Positions 20,130 to 28,638 are shown, counted from the stretch's first letter. The stretch: DNA of 64,000 nucleotides from Holophagales bacterium (GCA_016714815.1 JADKBZ010000032.1:1-64000); one strand, 5' to 3'. Program-made: numbers and translations. The notes: a model not told the origin generated them from the sequence alone.

Positions 20130-20158
20130 TGGACGCCCCGCGCGCGAGCCCCTATCCT
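20130..20158 (+). promoter_or_regulatory. Candidate sigma-70-type promoter for kal
   Basis: TGGACG (20130-20135) and TATCCT (20153-20158) are separated by exactly 17 bases, each matching four of six consensus positions. It lies 40 bases ahead of the kal start. In GC-rich DNA such matches occur by chance, so this is only a candidate. Confidence 0.35.
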
Positions 20159-20197
20159 CGCCGGCTGGGGAGGCCGCTGCCTCCCGGGAGCGTTCAC

Positions 20198-20611
20198 GTG
20201 AGCGACGAGAAGATGGCGTCCGAAGGGCTTCGGGTCGTAATCCGGCTGCGCATGTCGAGCCACGACGCGCACTACGGCGGCAACCTCGTCGACGGCGCGC
20301 GCATGCTCGGGCTCTTCGGCGACGTGGCGACCGAGCTGCTCATCCGCCTCGACGGCGACGAGGGGCTGTTCCGCGCCTACGACTCGGTCGACTTCCTCGC
20401 GCCGGTCTACGCCGGGGACTACATCGAGGCCGAGGGCGTGATCACCACGGTCGGGAAGACGAGCCGGCGGATGGAGTTCGAGGCGCGCAAGGTGATCCGC
20501 TCGGCGCCCGAGGTGAACGACTCCGCGGCCGAGATCCTCGACCCGCCGGTCGTCGTCTGCCGCGCGAAGGGAACCTGCGTGACGCCGAAGGAGAAGCAGC
20601 GGCGCGGCTGA
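20198..20611 (+). CDS. kal: 3-aminobutyryl-CoA ammonia-lyase
   Basis: Last step of the lysine pathway: L-3-aminobutyryl-CoA to crotonyl-CoA plus ammonia. 137 residues, a hotdog-fold protein of the usual Kal size. It has the characteristic VVIRLRMSSHDAHYGGNLVDGAR start, where the helix following HYGGNLVDGA lines the CoA site, then DSVDFLAPVYAGDYIEAEG and a hotdog strand series. GTG 20198 is preferred to ATG 20213 because GGGAG lies seven bases ahead of it. It is encoded convergently to the seven other pathway genes, not in their operon. Its stop codon sits in the loop of a perfect hairpin. Confidence 0.9.
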   Translation: MSDEKMASEGLRVVIRLRMSSHDAHYGGNLVDGARMLGLFGDVATELLIRLDGDEGLFRAYDSVDFLAPVYAGDYIEAEGVITTVGKTSRRMEFEARKVIRSAPEVNDSAAEILDPPVVVCRAKGTCVTPKEKQRRG

Positions 20612-20621
20612 GCCGCGCCGC
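20599..20621. terminator. Perfect hairpin enclosing the kal stop codon
   Basis: GCGGCGCGGC (20599-20608), TGA, GCCGCGCCGC (20612-20621): a perfect ten-base stem with the kal stop codon as its three-base loop. It lies between convergent kal and kamE, whose stop is at 20628. There is no U tract on either strand, so it may act as a barrier or a weak bidirectional terminator rather than a classical one. Confidence 0.5.
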
Positions 20622-20627
20622 CCCGCG

Positions 20628-21377
20628 TCATGCCCCCCCGGGGGCCACCTTGTCGACGAGCCGGTCGATCAGGAACGTGGCGACGTGCTCGGCGTACGTC
20701 CCCTGGCCGAATCCGCCGTCGTAGCCGAGCTCGACGGCGAGCTTGTTGCTGATCCGGGTGCCGCCGGCGCAGACGACGAAACGCTCGCGGAGGCCCCGTG
20801 CCTCGAGGAGCTCGATGAGCTCGGTCAGGTTCCGGATGTGGACGTCCTTCTGGGTGACGATCTGGCTCACGAGGATCGCGTCCGCGTTCACCTTCACGGC
20901 ATAGTCGATCAGCTTCTCGTTCGGGACCTGCGCGCCCAGGTTGAAGGCCTCCACCTCGGAGTAGCGCTCGAGGCCGTAGTGGTGGTTGTAGCCCTTCATG
21001 TTCATGATGGCGTCGATCCCCACCGTGTGCGCGTCGAAGCCGGTGCAGGCGCCGACGACGACGACCTTCCGCCCGAGCTTCTCCCGGATCGCCGCGCACG
21101 CCTCGTTCATCGAGTAGAGCTTCTCGCCGGTCGCCTCCTCGACGTGGATCGTGTCGACGTCGACGGCGACTTCCGTCCGCCCGTAGGCGACGTAGAAGCT
21201 GAAATCCCCGGAGAGGGGAGCCGCGTGGACCACCTCCGCGTGGCGGAAGCCGAGCTTCTCGACGAAGAGCCGTGCCGCCTCACGGCCGCGGGGGCCAAAG
21301 GGGACGGGAAGGGTGAAGGACAGCTGGACGGCGCCGTCGTCCAGGGTGTCGCCGTAGGGCCTCACGATCGTCGTCAT
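20628..21377 (-). CDS. kamE: Lysine 5,6-aminomutase beta subunit
   Basis: 249 residues. With KamD it moves the terminal amino group of beta-lysine (3,6-diaminohexanoate) to C5, giving 3,5-diaminohexanoate, using adenosylcobalamin and PLP. The Rossmann-type B12 domain has GACTGFDAHTVGIDAIMNMK: D115-x-H117-x-x-G120 is the base-on-replacing cobalt-ligand motif, and Lys128 is 11 residues after His117. That is the spacing of His133 and the PLP-binding Lys144 in the known enzyme. The C-terminal VVCAGGTRISNKLAVELGYD completes the B12 fold. It lies seven bases after kamD. All visible catalytic residues are intact. Confidence 0.93.
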   Translation of the reverse strand: MTTIVRPYGDTLDDGAVQLSFTLPVPFGPRGREAARLFVEKLGFRHAEVVHAAPLSGDFSFYVAYGRTEVAVDVDTIHVEEATGEKLYSMNEACAAIREKLGRKVVVVGACTGFDAHTVGIDAIMNMKGYNHHYGLERYSEVEAFNLGAQVPNEKLIDYAVKVNADAILVSQIVTQKDVHIRNLTELIELLEARGLRERFVVCAGGTRISNKLAVELGYDGGFGQGTYAEHVATFLIDRLVDKVAPGGA

Positions 21378-21384
21378 GTCCGCC

Positions 21385-22938
21385 TCAGAGCCCCAGCTCG
21401 CGGTGGAGGTGTTCTTCGAAGGGGTTCCAGTAGCCGTCGGACTTCTTCCGGAGGCCGTCGAGCCCCTTTCCCAGGTCGCGCGGCCTCCTGATGTCGGCGA
21501 AGAGCCCCTCGGCGATCGCGTCCATCAGGCCGGTCGTCTCGATCCTTTCGAGGAACGCGACGGTCTCCTCGAGGACGGCGTGCGCCCGCTTCACGATCGT
21601 CCCGTCCATGCGGAACTCCACTTCCGCCCCGAGGTCGGCCATGTTGTTCATGACGTACTTCGCGTTCTCGAGGGCGAGGAAGCGGTCCTGCATGAACGGC
21701 GTGTGGATCGCCTCGGTGAGCATTCCGAGGAGGTGGATCCCCTGGCCGGTCATCTGCGAGACGAAGTTGAAGAGGGAGTTCTGGACGACTCCCCTGAAGA
21801 TGTCGCCCGTCATGAACTTCGTCGGCGGCATGTACTTCAGCGGCGCCTCGGGGAAGATCTCCCGCGCCATCAGCGCCTGGGAGAGCTCCATCAGGAAGCC
21901 GTTCCTTATCGTCGGGTCCATCTCGAAGGCGTGGCCGAGGCCCATCTGCCAGGGCTCGAGGCCGGCGGCGAAGGCGAAGCGCTCGTTGAGGAACTGGCTC
22001 GCGAGGACGGTGTAGGCCTTCTCGACGGCGTCGGACGTCGTCAGGTAGTTGTCCTCGCCGGTGTTGATGATCACGCCCGCCCAGGCGTTGATCATCCGGC
22101 TGAACTTCTGGTCGACGAACGTCCGGTACATGTTGATGTCGCGGAAGAGGATCCCGTACATAGAGTCGTTCAGCATCATGTCGAGGCGCTCGAGCGCCCC
22201 CATGGCCGCGATCTCGGGCATGCAGAGGCCGGAGGCGTAGTTCGTCAGGTAGACGTAGCGCCCCTCCCTCTCGACGACTTCGTCGAGGGCGGCCCGCATG
22301 ATCCGGAAGTTCTCCTGCGTGGCGTAGGTCCCGCCGAAGCCCTCGGTCGTCGCGCCGTACGGCACGTAATCGAGGAGCGACTGCGCCGTCGTCCGGATGA
22401 CGGCGACGACGTCGGCCCCCTGCTCGGCCGCGGCGCGGGCCTGCTTCACGTCCTCGTGGATGTTCCCCGTCGCCACGATGACGTAGAGGAGCGGGGAGTG
22501 GTTCTTCCCGGCGTACCGCGCGAGGCGCTCCTCGCGGAGGGAGCGGTTCCCGCGGACGCGCCGGGTGCAGGCGGCGACGAGCTCGGCGGCCTTCGCCTCG
22601 AGCGCGGCCGGGTCGGCGAGCGGGAGCGCGTCGACGCGCAGCCCCTCCGCGACCTTCCGGTTCAGACCCGCGACGTCCTCGCCCGTCCTCACGAGGGCGT
22701 TCACCCAGAACTTCAGCGCCCCCTCGTCGAGCCGCCCCGACAGCTGGTCGATGACGAGGTTCGGCACCGGGATGCCGTCGGCGTCGGCGCCATCGGCGCC
22801 CGCGAGGCGGAGCGTCGCCCGCTCGACGGTGACGGTCGTGTGAGCGTCGATGAACTCCTGGACCGGGGCGACGATCCGCGACGCGAGCTCGCGGGCGCGG
22901 TCGATCCGTTCCTGGGGCATGTGGAGCCGGCTTTCCAT
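21385..22938 (-). CDS. kamD: Lysine 5,6-aminomutase alpha subunit
   Basis: 517 residues, the usual KamD length, predicted to form the TIM-barrel that holds PLP and substrate and pairs with KamE. Recognisable blocks are GNRSLREERLARYAGKNHSP, VPYGATTEGFGGTYATQENF (barrel strand with PLP contacts), a YASGLCMPEIAAMGALERLD stretch, FAFAAGLEPWQMGLGHAFEM and KYMPPTKFMTGDIFRGVVQN. It ends with GYWNPFEEHLHRELGL. The start ATG 22938 lies 14 bases after the kamC stop. Upstream Met codons at residues 1 and 7 are both possible; the first gives the more family-like N-terminus. Confidence 0.93.
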   Translation of the reverse strand: MESRLHMPQERIDRARELASRIVAPVQEFIDAHTTVTVERATLRLAGADGADADGIPVPNLVIDQLSGRLDEGALKFWVNALVRTGEDVAGLNRKVAEGLRVDALPLADPAALEAKAAELVAACTRRVRGNRSLREERLARYAGKNHSPLLYVIVATGNIHEDVKQARAAAEQGADVVAVIRTTAQSLLDYVPYGATTEGFGGTYATQENFRIMRAALDEVVEREGRYVYLTNYASGLCMPEIAAMGALERLDMMLNDSMYGILFRDINMYRTFVDQKFSRMINAWAGVIINTGEDNYLTTSDAVEKAYTVLASQFLNERFAFAAGLEPWQMGLGHAFEMDPTIRNGFLMELSQALMAREIFPEAPLKYMPPTKFMTGDIFRGVVQNSLFNFVSQMTGQGIHLLGMLTEAIHTPFMQDRFLALENAKYVMNNMADLGAEVEFRMDGTIVKRAHAVLEETVAFLERIETTGLMDAIAEGLFADIRRPRDLGKGLDGLRKKSDGYWNPFEEHLHRELGL

Positions 22939-22952
22939 GAACCCTCCTCGGG

Positions 22953-24554
22953 TCAGTCCTCTTCGTGAATGAACTCTTCGGCCCGGCGGGCGAGGGCCGG
23001 GGGGAGCCCGAGCAGCCGCGCGACGGTGACGGCGTCGGAACGCCGCTCCCGGGGTGCGTCGGGCTCGAGGCAGAAGCGCATCTGGCGGTCGATGTGGCGG
23101 ATCCGGTCGGACAGCTCCTCGCCCTCGGGCGCTGCGAGGTCGAGGCGGGTGCGGTCGAGGCCCCCCATCCGGAGGTAGCGGACTCCCGGCAGCCGCCGCA
23201 CGCCCCGGAAGTGGGTCGAGAAGAGGGCGACGGCGCCGCGCCGCGCGGCGAGATCCTCGAGGATCGCGGAGAGGAGCGCCTCGGCCTCTCCCGAGCTCGT
23301 CGTCCGGGCGAACTCGTCGAAGAGGGCGAGCGTCGCGCCGCCGAAGTCGGCGTGCGCCTCGTTGAACTGCCGGATCTCGAAGCCGAAGCCCGAGAGCCCG
23401 CGCCCCTCCTCGCGGCTCCGCCCCTCTCCGACGTAGTGGAAGTTCCGGAAGACGCGAGTGGCGAAGAGCGCGGCCGGAACGAAAAGGCCCGACTGCGCCG
23501 CGAGCTGGAGGAACGCGAGCGTCTTCAGGACGACCGTCTTCCCTCCCATGTTCGATCCGAAGAGGACGGTCGGGCCGGCGCCGAACGTCGCGTCGAGAGG
23601 GGTGTAGGGAGTTCCGAGGCTCTCGCAGAGCGTCTCGGTCGGGAGGTGGCGCCCGCGCTCGATCCGGATCTCGCCTTCGACGAGGACGGGGCGCGTCAGC
23701 CGCGCCTCGCGCGCGAGCCGGGCGCCGGCGAGGGCGAGGTCGAACGCCTCGACGGCGCGCGCCTGCTCGAGGAAGGCGGGGAGCGCCTCACGGAGCGGAG
23801 CCGAGATTGCCGAGAGGACGCGGGCCTCGAGGCCGCGTTCGCGCGAGAGGAGCGCCGTCTTCTCCTCCGCGAGCCGGAGCGCCTCCGCGCCGGTCCGCGG
23901 GCGGACGCAGAGCTGCGCGGCGTCCCACGGCTCCAGGTCGAGGAGCGCCGCGGCGGACGAGGGGTCGCCGAGCCGGTCGCGCGGCACGAGAAGGAAGGCG
24001 CGCCCTTCGAAGGCGAAGCCCCATCGCTCGCGGAGGGCGTGGTCGGAACGGTCGCGAAGCGCGCGGGCCGCTGCCTCGTTATCGCGGAGAGCCTGCCGGA
24101 CGACCGCGAGCTCCGGGTCGTACGCATCCGCCACGTGGAACGACTCGTCCCCCTGCCGCCCGGTCCCGAGGAGCTCGCCGAGGCCGCCCGGAATCTCGCG
24201 GAGGCAGAAGAACTCCTTCAGGCTGTCCGGCAGGAGGGAGAGGAGGCTCCCGTGGTTGAAGAGGAACTTCTTGAGCTGGAAGAGCTCCACCTCGTCGAAG
24301 GTGTCGCGCGGCTCCTCCGGAAAGCGGGGGAGGCGCCGGAGATGGTGGGCAATCCGGTCGAGCCTCACGCGGTCGGCGTCGAGCTCCTCGAGGAGGCCGA
24401 GCACCGCGTCGGTCCGGTCCCAGGCCGCTTCGAGGGCGGGCTCCTCGGTGATCGGAACGGCCCGCTCCTTCGCGGCCCGCCCGAACGGCGTCTCGGGGAG
24501 GAAGCGCTGCCAGAGAGCGTCGAACCCGGAGTAGCTCCTCACGTCGTCGATCAC
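22953..24554 (-). CDS. kamC: MutS-like ATPase of the lysine 5,6-aminomutase reactivase
   Basis: 533 residues. The C-terminal half is a MutS-type ABC ATPase: TVLFGSNMGGKTVVLKTLAF (Walker A), a SGFGFEIRQF region like the MutS signature, TLALFDEFARTTSSGEAEAL (Walker B plus the downstream loop) and LFSTHFRGV (H-loop). The N-terminal DNA mismatch-recognition domain of MutS is absent, replaced by a helical region. In lysine-fermenting clusters this gene and kamB are proposed to reactivate the B12 mutase by exchanging damaged cobalamin. GTG 24554 overlaps the kamB stop (GTGA), suggesting coupled translation and a KamBC complex. A DNA-repair role is unlikely here. Confidence 0.85.
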   Translation of the reverse strand: MIDDVRSYSGFDALWQRFLPETPFGRAAKERAVPITEEPALEAAWDRTDAVLGLLEELDADRVRLDRIAHHLRRLPRFPEEPRDTFDEVELFQLKKFLFNHGSLLSLLPDSLKEFFCLREIPGGLGELLGTGRQGDESFHVADAYDPELAVVRQALRDNEAAARALRDRSDHALRERWGFAFEGRAFLLVPRDRLGDPSSAAALLDLEPWDAAQLCVRPRTGAEALRLAEEKTALLSRERGLEARVLSAISAPLREALPAFLEQARAVEAFDLALAGARLAREARLTRPVLVEGEIRIERGRHLPTETLCESLGTPYTPLDATFGAGPTVLFGSNMGGKTVVLKTLAFLQLAAQSGLFVPAALFATRVFRNFHYVGEGRSREEGRGLSGFGFEIRQFNEAHADFGGATLALFDEFARTTSSGEAEALLSAILEDLAARRGAVALFSTHFRGVRRLPGVRYLRMGGLDRTRLDLAAPEGEELSDRIRHIDRQMRFCLEPDAPRERRSDAVTVARLLGLPPALARRAEEFIHEED

Positions 24555-25405
24555 GCCGCCACCTCGTACGGGTTCGTGAGGAGACGCGCCGACACGGCGG
24601 GGCCGGCGGCGGCTTCGAGCTCGCCACGGGTCACGTCGCGGAGCGCCGCGACGATGCCGAGGAGCCGAAACCCGCGCCGTACGCTGCACGCCACGCTATC
24701 GAGCAGGCGGTGGAGCGCCGCGGGCGGAAGGAACGACTTCGTGAAGTCGTCGAGCGAGAGCGCGGCGAGCCCCGGCGGTAGGCCGTCGCGCACGGACTCG
24801 GTGAGCGGACCTTCGAGCCGCAGCGCTCCGGCCGGGGGTTCGGGCGAGACGGGCAGATTCGCGAGGGCGACGAGGGCCCGGAGCCGCTCGGAGACTCGGG
24901 AGAGGTTTCCGCGGTCGACCCTCGCGGTGAAGACGAACGAGGCGTCGCCGAGGGCTCCCACCTGCGTCACGCGGCTGGCGGCGCCGTCGACGAGCGACGA
25001 GGCCGCCCACCCCTCGCGCCGGACGAGGTCGATCGCCTCGGAGAGGGCCGCGAGGCTCTCGGCCCCGACGAGCGTCACCTCTCCTCCCCGGACCGCGCGC
25101 CCGAGGACGAGGCGCCCCAGGACGGACCGTCCCGGGAACGCCTCGAGGAGCTCGAGGCGGGCCGACGAGGCGCGGGCGAAGAGGTCGGTCGTCAGGACGA
25201 CGTCTCCCGCCTCCACGCGGACCTGGGCCGCGGGGGCGGCGCCGCGCGCCTTCAGGCCGCCGTCCACGCCGATGCTGAAGAGCGCCACCGGGCCGGCCTT
25301 CCGGGCGACGGGGAGGAGGGCGTTCAGAAAGGTCGTCTTCCCCGACCCCTTCTCCAGCCCGGTCACCGCGGTGACCCCTCCTCGGACGCCCGGAAGCTCC
25401 TGCAC
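24551..25405 (-). CDS. kamB: P-loop subunit of the lysine 5,6-aminomutase reactivase
   Basis: 284 residues from GTG 25405. A P-loop GLEKGSGKTTFLNAL (residues 16-30, Lys23 and Thr24) opens the protein. A SIGVDGGLKARGAAP stretch and RVEAGDVVLTTDLFARASSA follow, typical of KamB/OrfB proteins of lysine clusters. The middle has SLVDGAASRVTQVGALGDA, a conserved G-A-x-x-R segment. The C-terminal 80 residues are helical. Its position directly between kamA (6 bases upstream) and kamC (overlapping) is the canonical arrangement. Role as mutase reactivase subunit is known family annotation; the biochemical mechanism is still inferred. Confidence 0.82.
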   Translation of the reverse strand: MQELPGVRGGVTAVTGLEKGSGKTTFLNALLPVARKAGPVALFSIGVDGGLKARGAAPAAQVRVEAGDVVLTTDLFARASSARLELLEAFPGRSVLGRLVLGRAVRGGEVTLVGAESLAALSEAIDLVRREGWAASSLVDGAASRVTQVGALGDASFVFTARVDRGNLSRVSERLRALVALANLPVSPEPPAGALRLEGPLTESVRDGLPPGLAALSLDDFTKSFLPPAALHRLLDSVACSVRRGFRLLGIVAALRDVTRGELEAAAGPAVSARLLTNPYEVAA

Positions 25406-25411
25406 GCCGTC

Positions 25412-26680
25412 TCAGTCGTCGTTTCGCCTGTGCCGGATCAGGTCGCTCGGCTCGATGCGGCGCTTGTCCCCCGAGAGGAGCATCGCGACGCCGTCCTTCG
25501 CCCGGTACTTCGCGTCGTCCCCTTCTTCCTTCCGCGCCGCGTTCGCGGGTCCGCGCCCCTGCGGCCACGAGTAGGTCGTGATGACCCCCTCGTAGTTGCG
25601 CAGGACGGCCTTTCCCTCGGCCATCGAGATGAGGTAGTTCGGCATGACCGGGATCTTCCCGCCGCCCCCCGGCGCGTCGACGACGAACGTCGGGACGGCG
25701 AGGCCGGTCGTGTGGCCGCGCAGCGACTCGATGATCTCGATCCCCTTGGCGACCGAGGTCCGGAAGTGGCTGATGCCGAGCGAGAGGTCGCACTGGTAGA
25801 TGTAGTAGGGGCGCACCCGGATCGTCATCAGCTTGTGGACGAGCTTCTTCATCACGACCGGGTCGTCGTTGATCCCGCGCAGGAGGACGCTCTGGTTTCC
25901 GAGCGGGATCCCCGCGTCGGCGAGCTTCTCGCAGGCGGCCTTCGCCTCGGCGGTGATCTCCTTGGGGTGGTTGAAGTGGACGTTCACCCAGAGCGGGTGG
26001 AACTGCTTCAGCATGTTCACGAGGCCGTCGGTGATCCGCTGCGGCAGGACGATCGGCATCCGCGTCCCGATCCGGATGATCTCGACGTGCGGGATCTCGC
26101 GGAGCCGCCGGAGGATCGACCGGAGCTTCTCGTCCGGCAGGACGAGCGGGTCGCCGCCGCTGAGGAGGACGTCCCGGACCGTCGGGGTCTTCCGGATGTA
26201 GTCGATCGCCGCCGAGACGTAATCCTCCGGCATGTCGACGTCCTCGTCGCCGACGAGCCGCCGGCGCGTGCAGTGCCGGCAGTTCATCGAGCAGATGTTC
26301 GTGACGAGGAGAAGGACCCGGTCGGGGTAGCGGTGGGTGAGCCCCGGGACGGGGCTGTCGACGTCCTCGTGGAGCGGGTCGGCCATGTCGGACGGGTCGT
26401 CGTGCATCTCGGCGATCCGCGGCACCGACTGCATCCGCACCGGGCAGCACGGGTCGTCGCGGTCCATCAGCGCCGCGTAGTACGGCGTGATCTCCATCGT
26501 GAACTTCCCGAGGCAGCGCTGGATCTCCTCGCGCTCGGCGTCGGTCAGCTTCACGACCTTCTCGAGCGTCTCGATGTCCCGGATCCCGTTCTTCATGTGC
26601 CAGGTCCAGTCGTTCCACTCCGCGTCGGTGACGCCGGCGAAGAGGGGGATGGACCGGTAGTCGACGGTCGGGTACTTCAT
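25412..26680 (-). CDS. kamA: Lysine 2,3-aminomutase (radical SAM)
   Basis: 422 residues; converts L-lysine to L-beta-lysine, first step of the pathway. The radical SAM cluster motif is CSMNCRHC (Cys130, Cys134, Cys137). The PLP-binding Lys is in DAPGGGGKIPV (Lys342). VLLSGGDPLVLPDEKL is the GGDPL S-adenosylmethionine motif, and HFNHPKEIT and GNQSVLLRGIND are conserved barrel strands. The N-terminal VPRIAEMHDDPSDMADPLHE segment is the usual KamA lead-in. The operon context with kamDE separates it from the EF-P lysylation enzyme EpmB, which is shorter and lacks a Kam cluster. The start at 26680 lies seven bases from the kce stop. Confidence 0.95.
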   Translation of the reverse strand: MKYPTVDYRSIPLFAGVTDAEWNDWTWHMKNGIRDIETLEKVVKLTDAEREEIQRCLGKFTMEITPYYAALMDRDDPCCPVRMQSVPRIAEMHDDPSDMADPLHEDVDSPVPGLTHRYPDRVLLLVTNICSMNCRHCTRRRLVGDEDVDMPEDYVSAAIDYIRKTPTVRDVLLSGGDPLVLPDEKLRSILRRLREIPHVEIIRIGTRMPIVLPQRITDGLVNMLKQFHPLWVNVHFNHPKEITAEAKAACEKLADAGIPLGNQSVLLRGINDDPVVMKKLVHKLMTIRVRPYYIYQCDLSLGISHFRTSVAKGIEIIESLRGHTTGLAVPTFVVDAPGGGGKIPVMPNYLISMAEGKAVLRNYEGVITTYSWPQGRGPANAARKEEGDDAKYRAKDGVAMLLSGDKRRIEPSDLIRHRRNDD

Positions 26681-26687
26681 TTCTTCC

Positions 26688-27512
26688 TCAGGCCTTCCGG
26701 AGCTTCAGCATCGAGCGGACGTCGTCGGGGCGGGCGAGGGGCCGGCCGCAGTCCTTCGCGATACGGGCGGCGCGCTCGACGAGCTCGGCGTTGCTCGCCG
26801 CGAGGCGCCCCTTGCTGTAGTAGATGTTGTCCTCGAAGCCGACGCGGATGTTCCCGCCGAGGGCGAGGGCGCCGTAGATCGCGTCGAGGTTCGCCTTGCC
26901 GCCGATCCCCATGACGGTCCAGTTCGCCCCCTTCGGGAGCTTTCTCACGAAGAAGTCGAGGACGTCGACCTCGTACTTCGCCGAGCCGGGGACGTTCAGG
27001 ACGAGGCCGTAGTGGTACGGCTCGTCGAGGAGCCCTTCCTTGATGAGGATGTGGCTCGCGTAGACGTGCCCGAGGTCGAAGCACTCGAGCGTCGGCCTCA
27101 CGCCGTGCTCGCGCATCGCCTTCGCGAACTGCCGCATCACGGGAAGCGTGTTCACGATGTACTCGTCGCCGAAGTTGACCGTCCCGCAGTCGAGGCTCGC
27201 CATCTCGGGCTTCAGCGTGACGGGCTGGAGGCGCTCTTCGGGCGTCATTCCGACGGCCCCCCCCGTCGTGCATTCGACGACGATGTCGCACCTGCTGCGG
27301 ACGAGCTCGATCGCCTTGCGGAACACGGCGACGTCCTGCGTCGGCGAGCCGTCGTCGTGCCTCACGTGAAGGTGGAGGACGGCGGCGCCGGCCTCCCAGG
27401 CTTCGAAGGCGCTCTGCGCGATCTCTTCGGGGGTGATGGGGAGGGCGGGCTGCGACTCCCGGGTCGTCTCGGCGCCGGTGACGGCGCAGGTGATGATGAC
27501 CTTCTCGTTCAT
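26688..27512 (-). CDS. kce: 3-keto-5-aminohexanoate cleavage enzyme
   Basis: 274 residues of the BKACE family. It condenses 3-keto-5-aminohexanoate with acetyl-CoA to give acetoacetate and 3-aminobutyryl-CoA. The TIM barrel begins MNEKVIITCAVTGAET. The zinc site is seen in AAVLHLHVRHDDGSPTQDV (His-x-His). TLECFDLGHVYASHILIKEG and NVPGSAKYEVDVL are family blocks, and the C-terminal RVGFEDNIYYSKGRLAASNA is near-identical in pattern to known Kce. ATG 27512 is the only good start. It sits between kdd (94-base gap) and kamA. Confidence 0.93.
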   Translation of the reverse strand: MNEKVIITCAVTGAETTRESQPALPITPEEIAQSAFEAWEAGAAVLHLHVRHDDGSPTQDVAVFRKAIELVRSRCDIVVECTTGGAVGMTPEERLQPVTLKPEMASLDCGTVNFGDEYIVNTLPVMRQFAKAMREHGVRPTLECFDLGHVYASHILIKEGLLDEPYHYGLVLNVPGSAKYEVDVLDFFVRKLPKGANWTVMGIGGKANLDAIYGALALGGNIRVGFEDNIYYSKGRLAASNAELVERAARIAKDCGRPLARPDDVRSMLKLRKA

Positions 27513-27606
27513 GGCTTCCTCCGTGGGGTGTCTGACGCCGGGCCGCGCCGCACGCGGGCGGTCGCGGAAGGGGGGGCGCCGCACCGCGAGGCGCGGGCCC
27601 GAGCCC

Positions 27607-28638
27607 TCAGGCGTAGCGGGTTTCGAAGAGCCGGCGGAGCTTCGCGTTCTCGCGCAGCTCGGCCAGGGTGATCTCGGCGTGGCCCTTCGTGTAGCCGTTG
27701 CCGACGATCATCGTGACGTCCTTGCCGACCCCCTCGGCGCCGAGCGCGGCCTTGCCGAAGTGGGTCGCCATGCTGAAGAAGTAGACCGTTCCCTCCTGGC
27801 GGCAGGGGAGGATCGAGCTGAGCTCGGTGTTCTGCACGTTCACGCAGTTGAAGACGACGTCGTACTCGGCGCCTCCGTTCGCGGCGAGGACGGCCTCCAT
27901 CAGCGCGACGGGCTTCGTCGCGTCGGCGACGACGACCTCGTGGCAAAGGTCGAGGTCGGCGAGCGTCGCGGCGTCCTCGGCCAGGTAGACGTTCCCGACG
28001 ACGCGCCCCGTCGGGCCGACCCGCTTCATCGCCTCCCAGGCGACGAGCATCCCGCTCTTGCCCCCCGCGCCGAGGATGAGGACGCTCTGGCCCGGCCGAA
28101 CGAGCTTGGCGGCCTGAGCCGGGGCCCCGGCGACGTCGAGCGCCGCGAGGGCGAGCGTCTCGTCCATGTCGGCCGGGAGCTTCGCGTAGATGCCGCTCTC
28201 GAAGAGGACGGCCTGAGCCACCACCTCGACCCGGTCGATCTCGGGGTGGATCCTCACGATCCTCTCGATCTTCAGCGGCGTCAGGCTGAGCGAGACGAGG
28301 CTCGCGATCCGGTCGCCCGCCTTCAGGTCGCGCCCCGCGAGGGCGGCGCCGACCTTCGCCACGGTGCCGATGAACATCCCGCCGGAGCCGGTGACGGGGT
28401 TCTGCATCTTTCCCCGCTCCGCGACGATCGCGAGGATCTTCGCCGCGATCTTCGCGAGGTCGCCCCCGGCCTCCTCCTCGATCTGCGTGAAGCTCGCGGA
28501 GTCGATGTTGAGGGCGCGGACGTCGACGAGGATCTCGTTCCCGGCGATCGTCGAGAAGTCGTTGTCGAGGCGGAGCGCCGGTTGAGGGAGGACGCCCTTC
28601 GGTTCGAGGACGCGGTGGGAGCCGTATTTGCAGCCCAT
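27607..28638 (-). CDS. kdd: L-erythro-3,5-diaminohexanoate dehydrogenase
   Basis: 343 residues, as known Kdd proteins. It oxidises 3,5-diaminohexanoate to 3-keto-5-aminohexanoate with NAD+. It begins MGCKYGSHRVLEPKGVLPQP, a family hallmark. A MDR/GroES-like N-terminal half is followed by a Rossmann fold with VLILGAGGKSGMLVAWEAM (G-x-G-x-x-G-type nucleotide loop). FNCVNVQNTELSSILPCRQE is another conserved block. There are no structural zinc Cys clusters like those of alcohol dehydrogenases, as expected. It is the first lysine gene of the minus-strand run; 222 bases separate it from the cytochrome b6-like gene, so it may have its own promoter or be read through. Confidence 0.92.
   Translation of the reverse strand: MGCKYGSHRVLEPKGVLPQPALRLDNDFSTIAGNEILVDVRALNIDSASFTQIEEEAGGDLAKIAAKILAIVAERGKMQNPVTGSGGMFIGTVAKVGAALAGRDLKAGDRIASLVSLSLTPLKIERIVRIHPEIDRVEVVAQAVLFESGIYAKLPADMDETLALAALDVAGAPAQAAKLVRPGQSVLILGAGGKSGMLVAWEAMKRVGPTGRVVGNVYLAEDAATLADLDLCHEVVVADATKPVALMEAVLAANGGAEYDVVFNCVNVQNTELSSILPCRQEGTVYFFSMATHFGKAALGAEGVGKDVTMIVGNGYTKGHAEITLAELRENAKLRRLFETRYA

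Noticed and set aside
22953..24554. DNA mismatch repair protein MutS
   Set aside because: The mismatch-recognition domains are absent and the gene lies between kamB and kamD, so it is the mutase reactivase ATPase.
25412..26680. EpmB (EF-P beta-lysylation aminomutase)
   Set aside because: Full KamA length and position in a kdd-kce-kamA-kamD-kamE cluster support the catabolic enzyme.
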